From the NCBI GenBank assembly GCA_000320545.1, contig ADNK01003494.1, positions 1 to 47,686 of the forward strand: DNA of 47,686 bases. The letters are read 5' to 3'. Positions 22,145 to 33,306 of the stretch are shown here, one piece after another. Position 1 is the stretch's first letter; every line of letters starts with the position of its first letter. Origin of the DNA: Bigelowiella natans CCMP2755. Taxonomy: Eukaryota > Cercozoa > Chlorarachniophyceae. The notes beneath the pieces are model-generated. The model did not search any database. It was given only the letters and a program-made list of their open reading frames with translations, and was not told the origin of the DNA. Position numbers and translations under genes: made by a program.

Positions 22145-25100
22145 AGTTAAAGACAGCTACGGAGACTACAAGAAACTACCTGCCCTTTGGGATAGTGGCA
22201 GCATGCCGAAGTCCTTCATAAGCCTAAGCACAGTAAGAAGGTTAGGACTATTGGATCAAGTGACTAAGAAAGAACGTAAATATGCTCAAGCAGACGGAAG
22301 CTCTTCCATGAAGACCGTCGGTGAGCTAATGCTAAAGCTACAGATACCTGGCAGCGACGCGGAGACCCAAATCAAGACCCGAGTAGCCATGACTTTATCC
22401 ATGGAACTACTCCTCGGACAGGATGCCCTAGAAAAATTAGGGGGGATCATATCATTCTACAATCACAAGATATACTTTGCTAAGTTGCCAAAGAAGTCAG
22501 GCAGGACCATCAGCCAGAACATGATACGGCTTGACGAGTGGACCTCTGAGTCAAGCGTTAATGCGTTAGAGTTTATGGACCTAGCGGACAACAAGCTACC
22601 TACACCTACCGAGCTACGGAAGAAGAACCCCGGCAAGACCATCCGACAGATAACGGAGCTACTGGACAAGACCCCCCCAGCTGATGATTGGGATATCGAC
22701 AAAGGCAAAAAGTACATTAATAAAATATTAAACGAGAAGTACTCTGACATCACCAAGCCGACGACGAAGCCCTCCAGCAAGCTTACCCCAGTAAAGATCG
22801 AGCTAAAGAAGGGATACGAAGAGTGCATCATCAATGACCCAGAACATAGGCGACCGGAAGCGGACTGGGAAAAGATAGAGTGGCAGATCAATGAATGGGC
22901 AAAGGAAGGGAAGATAGAGCCAAGCAACTCACCATGGAACGTGAGACATGTGCTAGCTAAGAAACCTACTTACCCTTTCTTCCGCCTGGCGCACAACTTC
23001 ATCCGCCACAACCGAGTAATAAAGAGGATCCAGACACCTACACCAAGGATAGATGACGTTATTGAACACGTCATAGGATACAAATACTACTCTTCCCTAG
23101 ATAAAAATGAATCATACATGCAGACACCCATCCACAAAACCTCCCGCCCCATTACCGCGTTCTCCAGCAGGCACAGGAAGTGGCACTTCGTCGTATTCCC
23201 TTACGGCCTAAGCATATCAGGGGATGCGTTCAGTAGTCAGAACTACAGGGCATACACACATGATGGGATGGCGTCTGTGTTGTGGGTGTTTGTGTTTGTG
23301 TATGTGGATGATGACATAATATGTACCAACACAGTCGTCGCTCAGATCTTCCTCCTGGAAAATATATTTATTAGGTTTGCACACTTCGGTTTTACTATTA
23401 GACTGCAGAAGTGTACATTCCTAGCTACAAGAATCAAGTGGTGTGGATATTACCTGGAGCAAGGCCGCATCACCCCAAACCCCGAGAAAGTAGCAGCACT
23501 ACAGCAAGCCCCTAAACCTAAGAATGCAAAGGAGTTAAAGTCATTCTTGCAGACTGCAGCTTGGATACTACGTAGGTTCTCCCCTACCTACGCTAGGACT
23601 GCAGCTGCTTTTACTACTGCTTACCGGAAGGAGAACTCTGTAGGCCTCAGCTTCGCTAAGGTGTGGGCCAAGGCTGGCCTTGATGCCCACTTCGATAACC
23701 TAATAAAGTTATGCAGCAACACCCTATTGAATGCTAAGCTAGACACTACTAGACCAGCTACCCTATGGACAGACTGGTCTAAGCTAGGTATGGCTGCTGT
23801 ACTTACCCAAGACCAGCAGATCATACGGGTGTGGGGCAGGGCCTGCACAGCAGCTGAGGCCAAGTACAGCCCTACAAAAGGAGAGTATAAAGCCATGACT
23901 GAGGCGCAGAGGAAACTAAGATACTACCTGCTGTCGGTGCCCAGCTTCACCTTAATGACTGACCACAAGCCCCTCCTAGGCATCGACCGCAAGCTCGAAG
24001 CGCCTAACGATGAGTATGCAGCTATGAGGGCGGACACGGAAGAGTTTAGGGACAAGAGGACAGTGGTCTACGCACCAGGAGACAAGCAGCTTGCTGACTA
24101 TTTCAGCAGGCTGTTCGAAAAGAAAGTCCCTACCCAGGTCACCCCTATGGTTAACGCGATTACCTTCGAGGACGGCGACTTCCTGCCTGAGCCAGAGGAG
24201 CTCCAGCACCTTCAAGAACACCTGGATAAATACAAACACAAGCATGAGGTACTTAGTGATAGGATATATGTATACACTAATAATGTTAGGCGTACCTACG
24301 TGCCACGGCGGACCAGGGGAGCCCTTCTCTTTACCGCCCATGGACCTGCACACGTAGGAGAAAACCATATCACTGCTCTACTCTACCATTACTACTGGCC
24401 CTACAAGCTAAAAGAGATAAGGACATACCTGCGTGGCTGCAGGTGCTCCAGCTTGAAGGCGGCAGGCGTCGCCACCAAGGAGTCCAGCAAGAGCCGTGCA
24501 TCTAAGAAAATCAAAGCAAGGAACTTCTTAGATATCGTGCAAATTGATGTTTATAAGTACGATGGCTATCACTACCTTACCTTCGTTGATGTGGCCACTG
24601 GAAAGTGCTGGGTTAAAAAGATTATCAAGGTCAACGTTGCTAAGAAGAACAAAGGCTTATATAAGCAGAGGCTTACTAACTGCTACCGTACCTGGGAGTC
24701 TGAGCTCCAGGCTATCCCTGATGAAGTTAGCATAAACAAGATACCAAAGAAGTTACATGTGGATAATGAGACCTCTCTTCTACAGCTACCACACCCTAAT
24801 ATTGATGCCTCACCTGTATACTATGCCCAGTCCAACTCCAAGGTAGAGCGACTCCACCGCACCTTGGCCAACCTAAGCAGGATAAATAGCACCACACCAG
24901 ACAAGATACAAGGGTTAGTAAACGACACCTTCACGTCTGGGGGAGGTATCAAGGATAAGGAGAGGGAAGAAGGCGACGACAACGACGACGATACCGAGAG
25001 CGAAGACGAGAAGGTCCCGTACGATGGCCGAGTTCTAAAGGAAGGACAGTATGTTAGGGCCAAGGTAAATCTGAGATCGAGAAATAAACAAGACCCCTTC

Positions 25101-25610
25101 TGGGGTGGCGTTGCAAAGGTTACCGAGAGGAAGGGGAGGAAGCAGTACTACATCTATGATGGGAACAGGGTCACCTTGCGCCACATCAGTCACCTAAAGA
25201 ATTATGATATCGGTGAGAAGCTCCTAGAGGATGTTAAAGTAAACCCTACTGTGTGGGAGCGAGCAATGCCTTGTTTAGGACCCCGACCTAAGTTCGATGT
25301 GGAATATGGAAACAATAAGGTCAGGGTGAACGACGATTGGCGCATGAAGATTGTCTATCTAGGCTACCCTGGATTACGAAATATGGAGAGGGTAGCTATG
25401 AAAATAAAGGACGGAAAATATCAGCTACTCTACCTAGCTGTTCCCGACTTACCCTTTGAGCACTGGTATAAGGTCCTGGGGGACCTTGATGCAGAGGGCT
25501 GGTATGGACACGAACCTAAGGACGAAGGTGAGTTCTGGGTAAGCGACAAAGGAGATAAGGTTAGAGAGGAATCTATTACCTGGTGGTTGGTGAAGTTCCG
25601 AAAGCGATGA
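22134..25610 (+). CDS. pol: Retrotransposon Pol (protease, RT, RNase H, integrase)
   Basis: The frame is open from 22134, overlapping gag by 11 bases in the +1 frame; the first ATG is at 22203. The retropepsin motif LWDSGS lies at 22185-22202, upstream of that ATG, so initiation there would lose the catalytic Asp; translation by +1 frameshifting from gag is inferred. Protease flap-side motif: LLLGQDALEKLGG. RT: SSLDKNESYMQTPI (first catalytic Asp), VVFPYGL and YVDDD (catalytic box). RNase H: LWTDWSKLGMAAVL, GEYKAM, LMTDHKPLL and LADYFSRL supply its D-E-D-D set. Integrase: an H-x3-H then C-x-C finger (HGPAH, GCRC), then core Asp in IVQIDVYKYDGYHYL, second Asp in LHVDNET and Glu in SKVERLHR. 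The D-to-E gap is 27 residues rather than about 35. About 250 C-terminal residues include an acidic patch and an unrecognised tail. No chromodomain is evident. Confidence 0.93.
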   Translation, partial: PKVKVKDSYGDYKKLPALWDSGSMPKSFISLSTVRRLGLLDQVTKKERKYAQADGSSSMKTVGELMLKLQIPGSDAETQIKTRVAMTLSMELLLGQDALEKLGGIISFYNHKIYFAKLPKKSGRTISQNMIRLDEWTSESSVNALEFMDLADNKLPTPTELRKKNPGKTIRQITELLDKTPPADDWDIDKGKKYINKILNEKYSDITKPTTKPSSKLTPVKIELKKGYEECIINDPEHRRPEADWEKIEWQINEWAKEGKIEPSNSPWNVRHVLAKKPTYPFFRLAHNFIRHNRVIKRIQTPTPRIDDVIEHVIGYKYYSSLDKNESYMQTPIHKTSRPITAFSSRHRKWHFVVFPYGLSISGDAFSSQNYRAYTHDGMASVLWVFVFVYVDDDIICTNTVVAQIFLLENIFIRFAHFGFTIRLQKCTFLATRIKWCGYYLEQGRITPNPEKVAALQQAPKPKNAKELKSFLQTAAWILRRFSPTYARTAAAFTTAYRKENSVGLSFAKVWAKAGLDAHFDNLIKLCSNTLLNAKLDTTRPATLWTDWSKLGMAAVLTQDQQIIRVWGRACTAAEAKYSPTKGEYKAMTEAQRKLRYYLLSVPSFTLMTDHKPLLGIDRKLEAPNDEYAAMRADTEEFRDKRTVVYAPGDKQLADYFSRLFEKKVPTQVTPMVNAITFEDGDFLPEPEELQHLQEHLDKYKHKHEVLSDRIYVYTNNVRRTYVPRRTRGALLFTAHGPAHVGENHITALLYHYYWPYKLKEIRTYLRGCRCSSLKAAGVATKESSKSRASKKIKARNFLDIVQIDVYKYDGYHYLTFVDVATGKCWVKKIIKVNVAKKNKGLYKQRLTNCYRTWESELQAIPDEVSINKIPKKLHVDNETSLLQLPHPNIDASPVYYAQSNSKVERLHRTLANLSRINSTTPDKIQGLVNDTFTSGGGIKDKEREEGDDNDDDTESEDEKVPYDGRVLKEGQYVRAKVNLRSRNKQDPFWGGVAKVTERKGRKQYYIYDGNRVTLRHISHLKNYDIGEKLLEDVKVNPTVWERAMPCLGPRPKFDVEYGNNKVRVNDDWRMKIVYLGYPGLRNMERVAMKIKDGKYQLLYLAVPDLPFEHWYKVLGDLDAEGWYGHEPKDEGEFWVSDKGDKVREESITWWLVKFRKR

Positions 25611-25661
25611 AGGTCTAAGGGAATAAGGAAGGAAGGAAGGAGCAACGTGACTTGGGGGAGG

Positions 25662-25988
25662 TGTAGCGCGTACCACTACGCGGGCACAAGTCACGTGCGA
25701 CAACAAAGGGGTTGTCGCGGATATAGAATATAGATAACGTAGATATTAATACAGCATAGGCACGTGGGTTCCGGCGGGACTCATGGCAGCACACCGGAAG
25801 TGTGCTGCCCCACGTGCGGCGGCATTCGCGAAAGCTTCGCGAATGATTACGCAGTGCACGATTTAATAAAAATATAATCTTTAATAAAAATAAACACAAC
25901 TCTTCAAAAAGGAAGCAAACGTGCCTTTCCCCCCCCCTGCCTACTTGTGCACGTAGCGCCTCGGCCTGTGAACACCTTACGCGCAACA
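25662..25988 (+). repeat. 3' LTR
   Basis: Same 327 bases as the 5' LTR by base-by-base reading, including the nine-C run. It lies directly after the purine tract and is followed by the CGAG duplication. Confidence 0.95.
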
Positions 25989-26985
25989 CGAGCAGCCATG
26001 AATGAATTGATGCCTTCCCATAGGAATGGGAATTTGTCACGAAAAGGTGTTCATGAATGGTTGAATTGATTGCAATGGCCTTGATTTTGTGACCATCAGC
26101 CACCTTCAAATGAAACAAATTCAAACGGCAACATCGAATTTCAGGATCATTTTCGTCACACATGACTCAAAATATTGAGATATCAATTTCTACTAAAAGC
26201 AAAAAGGCTGATAATCATTGACAATTGTGCATTGTTTGTACATTTTTTATTAAAAAAGGATGTTTATGTTCGGAAAATGCTCACAATATTAGAGCTAAAG
26301 ATCATTTTGTTCCCGCATCTGCCATTTGAGGAAGCGATTCTCTCAAAATGCACATGCATTTTGTCTAAAAGCATCTTCGAGCTCATTGTTCGACACGAAA
26401 TCACTTATAAGATATTTAATATCGATCATGAATTTTTAAATATTTGAAATTTACCATGAAAAAAGTAAAAAAAGGAACATTCTTGAGTCGTCATACAAAA
26501 AATAAAGTGAAAAAAAGCAAATACAAGGAGATTAAAAATCTGAATTACCGATTCTGAGGCACAACACAGGCACGCGGAATATTTTTAGGCTGGTTGCTGT
26601 CGATTTTTTCCATAAGTCGCTATACTAAAAAAGATCCTATTTTATCTAATTCAGTCTTATCGATCCTTCTCTTAAGTCTGAACGTTGCCGCCGCCGCCAA
26701 GCTTTCCTCCATAGCCCTCCACCCTTGATAGCCTGTGCTCACTTTCCGGAGCGCAATATAATAATTGCTGCAACACAATGATGATGGAACAGGAAGATGT
26801 AGCTGAGGCCATTGGCCAGGTCTTGTGTTATCCTCTCTTATTCTTCCACGAATCTGATGTCCTCCTCTTAAAAAAGAAGCGTCGCATCAAACAAGCACCT
26901 TTACGTAATAGGGGGGTGAAATTTCCGGCTATATGTCTACTCCTGTGTTTGCGCAACGAGACTTATTTGATTAAATTTCTATCAG
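25989..26985. other. Spacer after the retrotransposon; interrupted minus-strand frame
   Basis: On the minus strand an ORF starting at 26163 runs into the LTR. Across the inferred empty site (CGAG counted once) it stays open into 20265-20190, giving about 84 codons. It has no recognised domain. The rest (26175-26980) is AT-rich; a possible first exon of the next gene begins with ATG at 26778. Confidence 0.35.
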
Positions 26986-28637
26986 CAGGCCCCGTTCTCA
27001 TCTCCATTCGCAACTCTCTCAAACAGGAGGGGTGGGGCCAACAGCAGCTCTATTGGCGGGGGATTTGGTATAACAGCATCTCCTTTCGGATCGATGAATA
27101 TTGGACATCAGAGTTGTAGTAAGCAACAACAGCAACAGCTGACAGCATCAAGGCATTACCGTCACGGTGAAAAGGCAAGGCGATTGTTGAGAAATGGTGC
27201 CGTGAACGCTCTGTGGGAGGACCAAGACTGGTCTTTTGACCCTCAAAACGGTATTATCCCTCTAGCTTCCAATGGAGCAAATGCGTTTCAGATTACAAAT
27301 TACTGTACCGTGATTCCCACTCAAATTCTTGAGGATCTCGACAGAGAAAAGGCCAATCTGAACGGCGAAATAGTTTTTATAGATAAGAAGGTTGGATTGT
27401 CTCTGTGGGCACAGAATCACCGAATACGGCAGGTCATGGAACCGACGGCACGATGGCTTCGTACAAATAACCCACAGTGGGAAATATTCACAACCAATCA
27501 GTGCAAGAAGAACGGCAACAACGTTGTCCGGCGAATAAGCGCGAGGCTAGCAAAGGCAATTGGCTATGGTGGGTATATCCTGAATCTCGATCAAGAACTC
27601 AAATTAGGAGGAGGAGGAGGAGAAGGAGGAGGAGGAGGAGGAGGAGGAGGAGGAGGAGGAGGAGGAGGAGGAGGAGGAGGAGGAGGAGGGGGCTAGAGTT
27701 ATCTAGTTTAGGAGGAGGAGGAGGAGGAGGAGGAGGAGGAGGAGGAGGGTGGGACTCATTATCAAGTCCTTACAATTACTATCCTCATCCCATGGTTTTG
27801 TGTGGGATTCCACACCATGATCGTATCGGAAACAACAAAGGCGTATTTTTCGCAAAAACGATGCTTGTTGTTGCTACCAAGGGTCGTCAGGCCGTGGGTA
27901 TCCTCTTACGACAACTGCTCAAAGGCGTGAAGAAACACAAGAAAGCTTATTCGGGATTAGGCGCAATTCTTCGTTTTATCAACTCAAGAAATTTTGAACT
28001 GTTGGGCGGCAGAGGCAGAGCATCATCAGCACCATTATCAGGTCCAAACAGCATCCTACAGCAGCAGCAGCAGCATACGAAGAAGAAGGCATCTATTGAG
28101 CTAGCCATTGCGTATGGGAAAAACAACGAATCGACGATGCACAGATGCAATATATTGAGGAGAGGCAGTAGAGGAGGAGGGGCTAGTAATGACAACTCGA
28201 CTCTCCTTCCTTCTTCATTCGTGGATGTACCGTTAAGCCCTGGATCTGGGTTCAGTGCCCATACCTTCAAGAATGTTAGCAGAGTGAAGGTTGACGGTCA
28301 TTGGTGCGCCGTTGCTGATATTAAGACGAACCACGAATCTGGAATAGCAAGGATTCTTCTCCGAAATACGATAAATACAACGATAAGAAACACATCCACC
28401 AGCTTTGGAGAAAATACCAAGAGAAAAGGCCTTTCCGATGCTTCAGCCTGGGTCAACAGTCCTGTGGCATCAGCACCAACAGCAAAGATACGGATGCACA
28501 CTCCTAACGATTGCGCAAATATGAAAACGACAAGTTATAAGAAACATAAGAGGGTTCCGATGGCCAGCATCGTAGCGAATGATGATAATACTGGCAATAG
28601 GAGGAATAACAAAGTACTTTTCCGTCACAGCTTCTGA
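26986..28637 (+). CDS. Unrecognised protein with poly-Gly tract; frame switches inside a GGA repeat
   Basis: The frame is open from 26971; a TTTCTATCAG acceptor puts the exon start near 26986, and a short 5' exon from ATG 26778 may precede it in phase. The alternative internal start is ATG 27094. The first part is Ser/Gly/Gln-rich, then ordinary-looking protein: KARRLLRNGAVNALWEDQDW, FQITNYCTVIPTQILEDLDR, VMEPTARWLRTNNPQWEIF. A GGA tract (27603-27691) encodes poly-Gly, then this frame stops at 27694. The next frame carries on through a second GGA tract (27711-27747) and 290 further residues (HPMVLCGIPHHDRIGNN, AKTMLVVATKGRQAVGILLR, VKVDGHWCAVADIKTN) to a stop at 28635-28637. I do not recognise a family. 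The switch is probably a repeat-length change or an assembly error. Confidence 0.6.
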
Positions 28638-31600
28638 GTTAGAAATGGATGATGGGTACATGAGCTAGCATTCACAAGCAATGGCGAGCGTTTGACCACA
28701 CACCTTCTGCTCGCATCTTAGCCTATCGATAAAGAAAAGTATCATCGTCTTACATTACAGCAGCAACTTGCAGAACAACACGAAAAGATGCATCGGGCAA
28801 TTTCAATTTCCGGAAACAACCTAAATTCAAGGCGAGGAGAGGACTTAACAGCACAGAATCTGATCAACAATAACCACCTTCTGGCCCAACGCTACAACAA
28901 GCATCATTCATTGTTGCAGCATGTGTGTACATAAGCTGCAGAATGGCACGATATTATAAAAGGCTATTCGTTTTTTAGCAAACCATCATCTCAGTATTCT
29001 TACTACTTTGTGTGGAACACGAGGGGGGGGATGCACATCAAAGCTAGCACTTTTATGCAGATATAACTAGATAATGACAATGCGACACCGAAGTTGAAAT
29101 GAGAAATTGAGTCGGGACCTGTAACAGAGATATGATCGAGTCACATTCATATCAATGCGGTAACGAGCCGACCTGGGTAGGTCTAGAGCTACCCAATGTA
29201 CAATGAAACGATATGCAATCATGCAATAAGTACAATTTGAGAAAGTAATAATTGGACTTTTTGAACATCGTCTGCATCAATCGAAACCTGACATTCTACA
29301 CAGATCCAGAGATGTACACCTAGTCACGTTTTAAGCATTTGTGTTTTTGTTGCTTGCTAGCTTGTGTCTTGCATGCATGCGCCTAGCTGCCATGACCTAG
29401 CTACTTGAAACAGCACGGCTGGACGGGCTAGCGGGATTATAGGATTCACACACGCACACGTGAAGCGACAATAAGCTAGCCATAGCTATATCGCTAGCTA
29501 TATTAAGTGTACGGTTAGCAGACGGCAGTCATGTCGAGCAGCCTTGCAGCTTGCCTAGCTAGCTAGCTAGTCGTTAATAAGCGTGCGCATGGCATGCGCC
29601 CGAGCGCGGTGAATGATGAGATTATTGGACATCACAGGCTGCGCTAGCATGCTAGCATGGCCACCTTGCATGCACACGCAAACGCATTGGCAGCGCGTAC
29701 TAGCGCGCACACTGGTGCACACCCGCCAAGCTAGCTAGCTAGCAAGGCTGGCTAGCTGGTCTAGTGGTGCATGCAACACATCCATGCATGCGCATGCTAG
29801 TTAGCTAGCATGTGCTGACATTTAGCATTCGAAATGATTGAATGCGCACGTGCTAGCTAGCTAGCGTGCGCATGCGTCAATGACATCACCATGGATCATG
29901 CTAGTATGCGGCATGGACATGCTACACACATCTACGCTGCTGACAGTGTCTAGAGTATGCATAATATGTATCTATATGCCTACAAACAGGATGCATTTTC
30001 ATGCATGCGCCATGTGACCAAGGAAACAAATAGATACAATTTAAGCGCTGTAGCCGCTGCATTGCACAGCTACATTAGGATGACCATTGAAACAATTTAA
30101 ACATTTCATTACATCCGTCTCATATATCTACATTCGGATGATTTAAAAAAATCATTTATCACATTATTACATCCGTCTCACAATCTAGCAATGTGTATCT
30201 AGATATGGCATAGCGTGCACACGACAGGCAGCGACTGCCACGCTAAGACGCTCTAGCACGCCTGATCAAGGCATACACATGGCGTGAAAGCATCATAGCT
30301 ACAACAGCAAGCAGCAACAGCGGGCACTAAGATAGTTGCTGCGATGGTGTAATATTGATCGATCTTTACTAGAAATCGAAAATACATCTAGGCATGAAGG
30401 ATGTGGTATAATGCCGTCGTCACACTATACACGACTGTCTTCTATCTGTGGACTAGCAGCCCAGTATACCAGTTTTGTGGGGCTAATATAGGCAACTCCA
30501 AGCTCTGCTCTATTTATTTACTACATACCCGTTTTTTGACTGCCGTCGCCTATTTGGATCAACGGATTTCTGGAACTCCTGAAACGAATAATGTACACCA
30601 TAAAATCAGATGATGGAAGCGCTTTGGACACACGCTGCGACAAATACAAAGCTTGCAGCTTGCACCTCTAACAACGCTATTCTCGGTAAGAGCGTTTCTG
30701 CTACATTGCCCCCCATCTTCTTCCTATCGTATCTGGGCTGCGGCTGTGGAGACGATGACCCTAATCATCAATTAATTTACACAAACATCACAAAGCAGCA
30801 CAAAGTAGATTGATGAGTTCTCTCGCCACCATCCAACTCATCAACTAAGGTATATTTATAAACGTCTCATGATAGTTATTTATGCAGAACAAATGAACGA
30901 TGGGTATGATATGATGGTAGTAGCAGCAGCACCAACAGTAGGAAGTTGTAGCAGCTAATACCAATCAGATTACCTATTTGGCCATGACAATTGCTGCTAC
31001 TATTTTGCTCCTTAGCATCATTTTTGGAGATGTAAGAGAACATGTGAAGAGGGGGGGCATGATTCAATCTCTGTACAAACGCCCCCAACTTACTCTCCTA
31101 ATCATTATCATACGACAACGGTAGGGAATTAGAGATAGTATGTGCCAGCATTGAGGACTAGGATAAACTTTGTGAACGGTGTGTATGCTGCTGCTGTGTG
31201 ATAGGACAAAAGGCACACCATGAAACAACCGCAAAGTAGCATATACTCTAACTTTCAACGAAATCAATCCAATGCCGCAGCAGTACCGCTCTTACTACCA
31301 ACCCAAAAAAGTACTACATATCTTATTCGATTCGACTTACCACATCATCATCGTGATCATCGCTTTTCTTACGATAATTACTGAAAGCAGCATCATCATC
31401 GTCATCATAGTCGCCACCCGTCAGAAAAACTACTGTTTTGGTTTCTTCTGCCGAGGCTGTCACAGGGCCATTTGTGACTGGGCACGGCAGCGAGAGGGGG
31501 GGGAGGATAGACGTCGTCGATAGTAGCCTACTTGCAGGTGATGAAACATATTATATATTCTTTGCTGCCCTCATCGCACCAAATGATAGCATACATTATG

Positions 31601-31700
31601 TACGCGAACAATTGCGAATGATGAGTATGAAAACAGAAACTAAATAACCCAAAGAGAGAAGGAAGAAGCACATACAACAAGAAGAGGGGAAACTCCTAAT
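28638..31700. other. Spacer; CTAG-rich island and dispersed repeat, no clear gene
   Basis: 28640-29280 shows nothing recognisable. 29330-29960 is dense in CTAGCTAG, GCATGC and GCGC words. 30021-30123 is a copy of the repeat at 3237-3345, followed by a second decayed copy of its end near 30130-30180 (shared TTACATCCGTCTCA). Open stretches at 30400-30810 and 31060-31640 have no support from splice sites, composition or family motifs. Confidence 0.45.
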
Positions 31701-31707
31701 ACGTTCT

Positions 31708-32072
31708 CTACATATCGTCTTTATTGTTGTGTATGCATATAGGCATCATCATCATCATCAACCTTTGATTGTTGACCCCAGTGCTGCTGCTTCTGGTACG
31801 TCCTCCGCTACGACCTTCCCTCCCCCCCCCTCCTCCTCCTCCCATTCCGATGATACTCAAGGGTTTAATGCTAGGCGGCGTATCGAGCAGAGAGTTTGTG
31901 CGCCTCCCCCGTGTACTACTTGTGGCGTTGTAGTACTCCTGGTGCTGCTGCTGCTGCTGCTTGAGATAGTGGCGGCAGTAGTTGGGGACGATGTTGGTAT
32001 TTGTAGAGTCAGACATCGTTGTTGTCACCCCACTGCTACCCCCACGATGAACGTCGCCATTTGATGATGCTG

Positions 32073-32104
<32 letters not shown>

Positions 32105-32291
32105 GATGATGATAATGACGACGAGCCTAAAGCAAAACAAACAAGACGATAGAGAAGGAACATATTGAGGGCTAACTTGATTTATCGTAGGTGTATTCAG
32201 TGGAGGTCCATGAGGCCACCACAACCCCGCTTGCAATACCAAACGACGAAATCGCCAATTAGCAAAGCATTATCCACCACACAATCCAGCA

Positions 32292-32324
<33 letters not shown>

Positions 32325-32933
32325 TATCATTAAGGCCTTTAAAGAGCTCAATCATCAATAGTACCTTCTAGAGACTTGAAAGGAGATATATTGAGGTGAA
32401 TAGGCTGCTGCAATGCTGCTGCTGATGGCTTTGGCCGATATGAGGAGGAAAGAACACCTTTAAATTGTTCACTGGGTCCACATCCACCGTCACTTCCTGA
32501 TGCTGATGCTGCTGCTGTATCACCCATCATCATCAGAGGAGACGCTCTTAGTTTCCGCTGCTGTTGGTGCTGATGGTCAAGATAGAGTTGATTGCTTGCT
32601 GTTGTGGTAGCAAACGAAGGAGCACCCGTAGCAGCAGCAGCAGTAGTAGTTGTTGTTGTACTAGTTACCGGGGCAATTCTTGGTTGGAATGGGGGTGTCA
32701 GTGAAGGCGGTTTGATCCACATCTTATTGGTGTTGTTGTTCTTGCTACCAGAGCTGTGGGGATGCGGCGCTCCGCGAGGAGGGGAAGGAGATGTTGTTGG
32801 GAATAAGAGACCTCCCTCCCCCCCCTCGAAGTGCTGCTGCTGCTGCTGCTGCTGCTGCCATATCTTCGTCGTGATCATGGGGGAGTGTCGGCTTGGTGGG
32901 GTAGTGCCGTTTGAATCGTAGCTGTGTGTGTAA

Positions 32934-32973
<40 letters not shown>

Positions 32974-33265
32974 GATATATAATGAGAATAAGATGATGAT
33001 GATGATGATGACGATGTGATGAGCAAGGTGGTGGTGGTGGTGGTGGGACTACTGTGGTGATTAAATAGTAGTAGTAGAAGTAGTAGTTGTGACTATGATT
33101 ATTCAATCAAAGGGGGGGAGGGGGAGGGTTGACGCTGGCGAGTATACAGTAGTACAATCGATATACAGTTACTATGTTTTTCCGGCAAGTACTACTACTA
33201 CTACTACTACTACTACTACCATTATACTACTATCACTTATCGTTGCGTTGGCAATATACTATACT

Positions 33266-33306
<41 letters not shown>

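Larger units (their letters stand above)
20270..25988 (+). mobile_element. Full-length Ty3/gypsy-order LTR retrotransposon
   Basis: A 5,719-base element bounded by two 327-base LTRs (20270-20596 and 25662-25988) that begin TG, end CA and look identical throughout. The 4-base sequence CGAG flanks both ends (20266-20269 and 25989-25992) as a target-site duplication. A purine tract GGGGGAGG (25654-25661) abuts the 3' LTR. The order gag, protease, reverse transcriptase, RNase H, integrase places it in Metaviridae-type elements. Identical LTRs and largely intact frames indicate very recent insertion. No standard tRNA-complementary primer site was recognised after the 5' LTR; a TGG at 20602-20604 is the nearest candidate. 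Confidence 0.97.
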
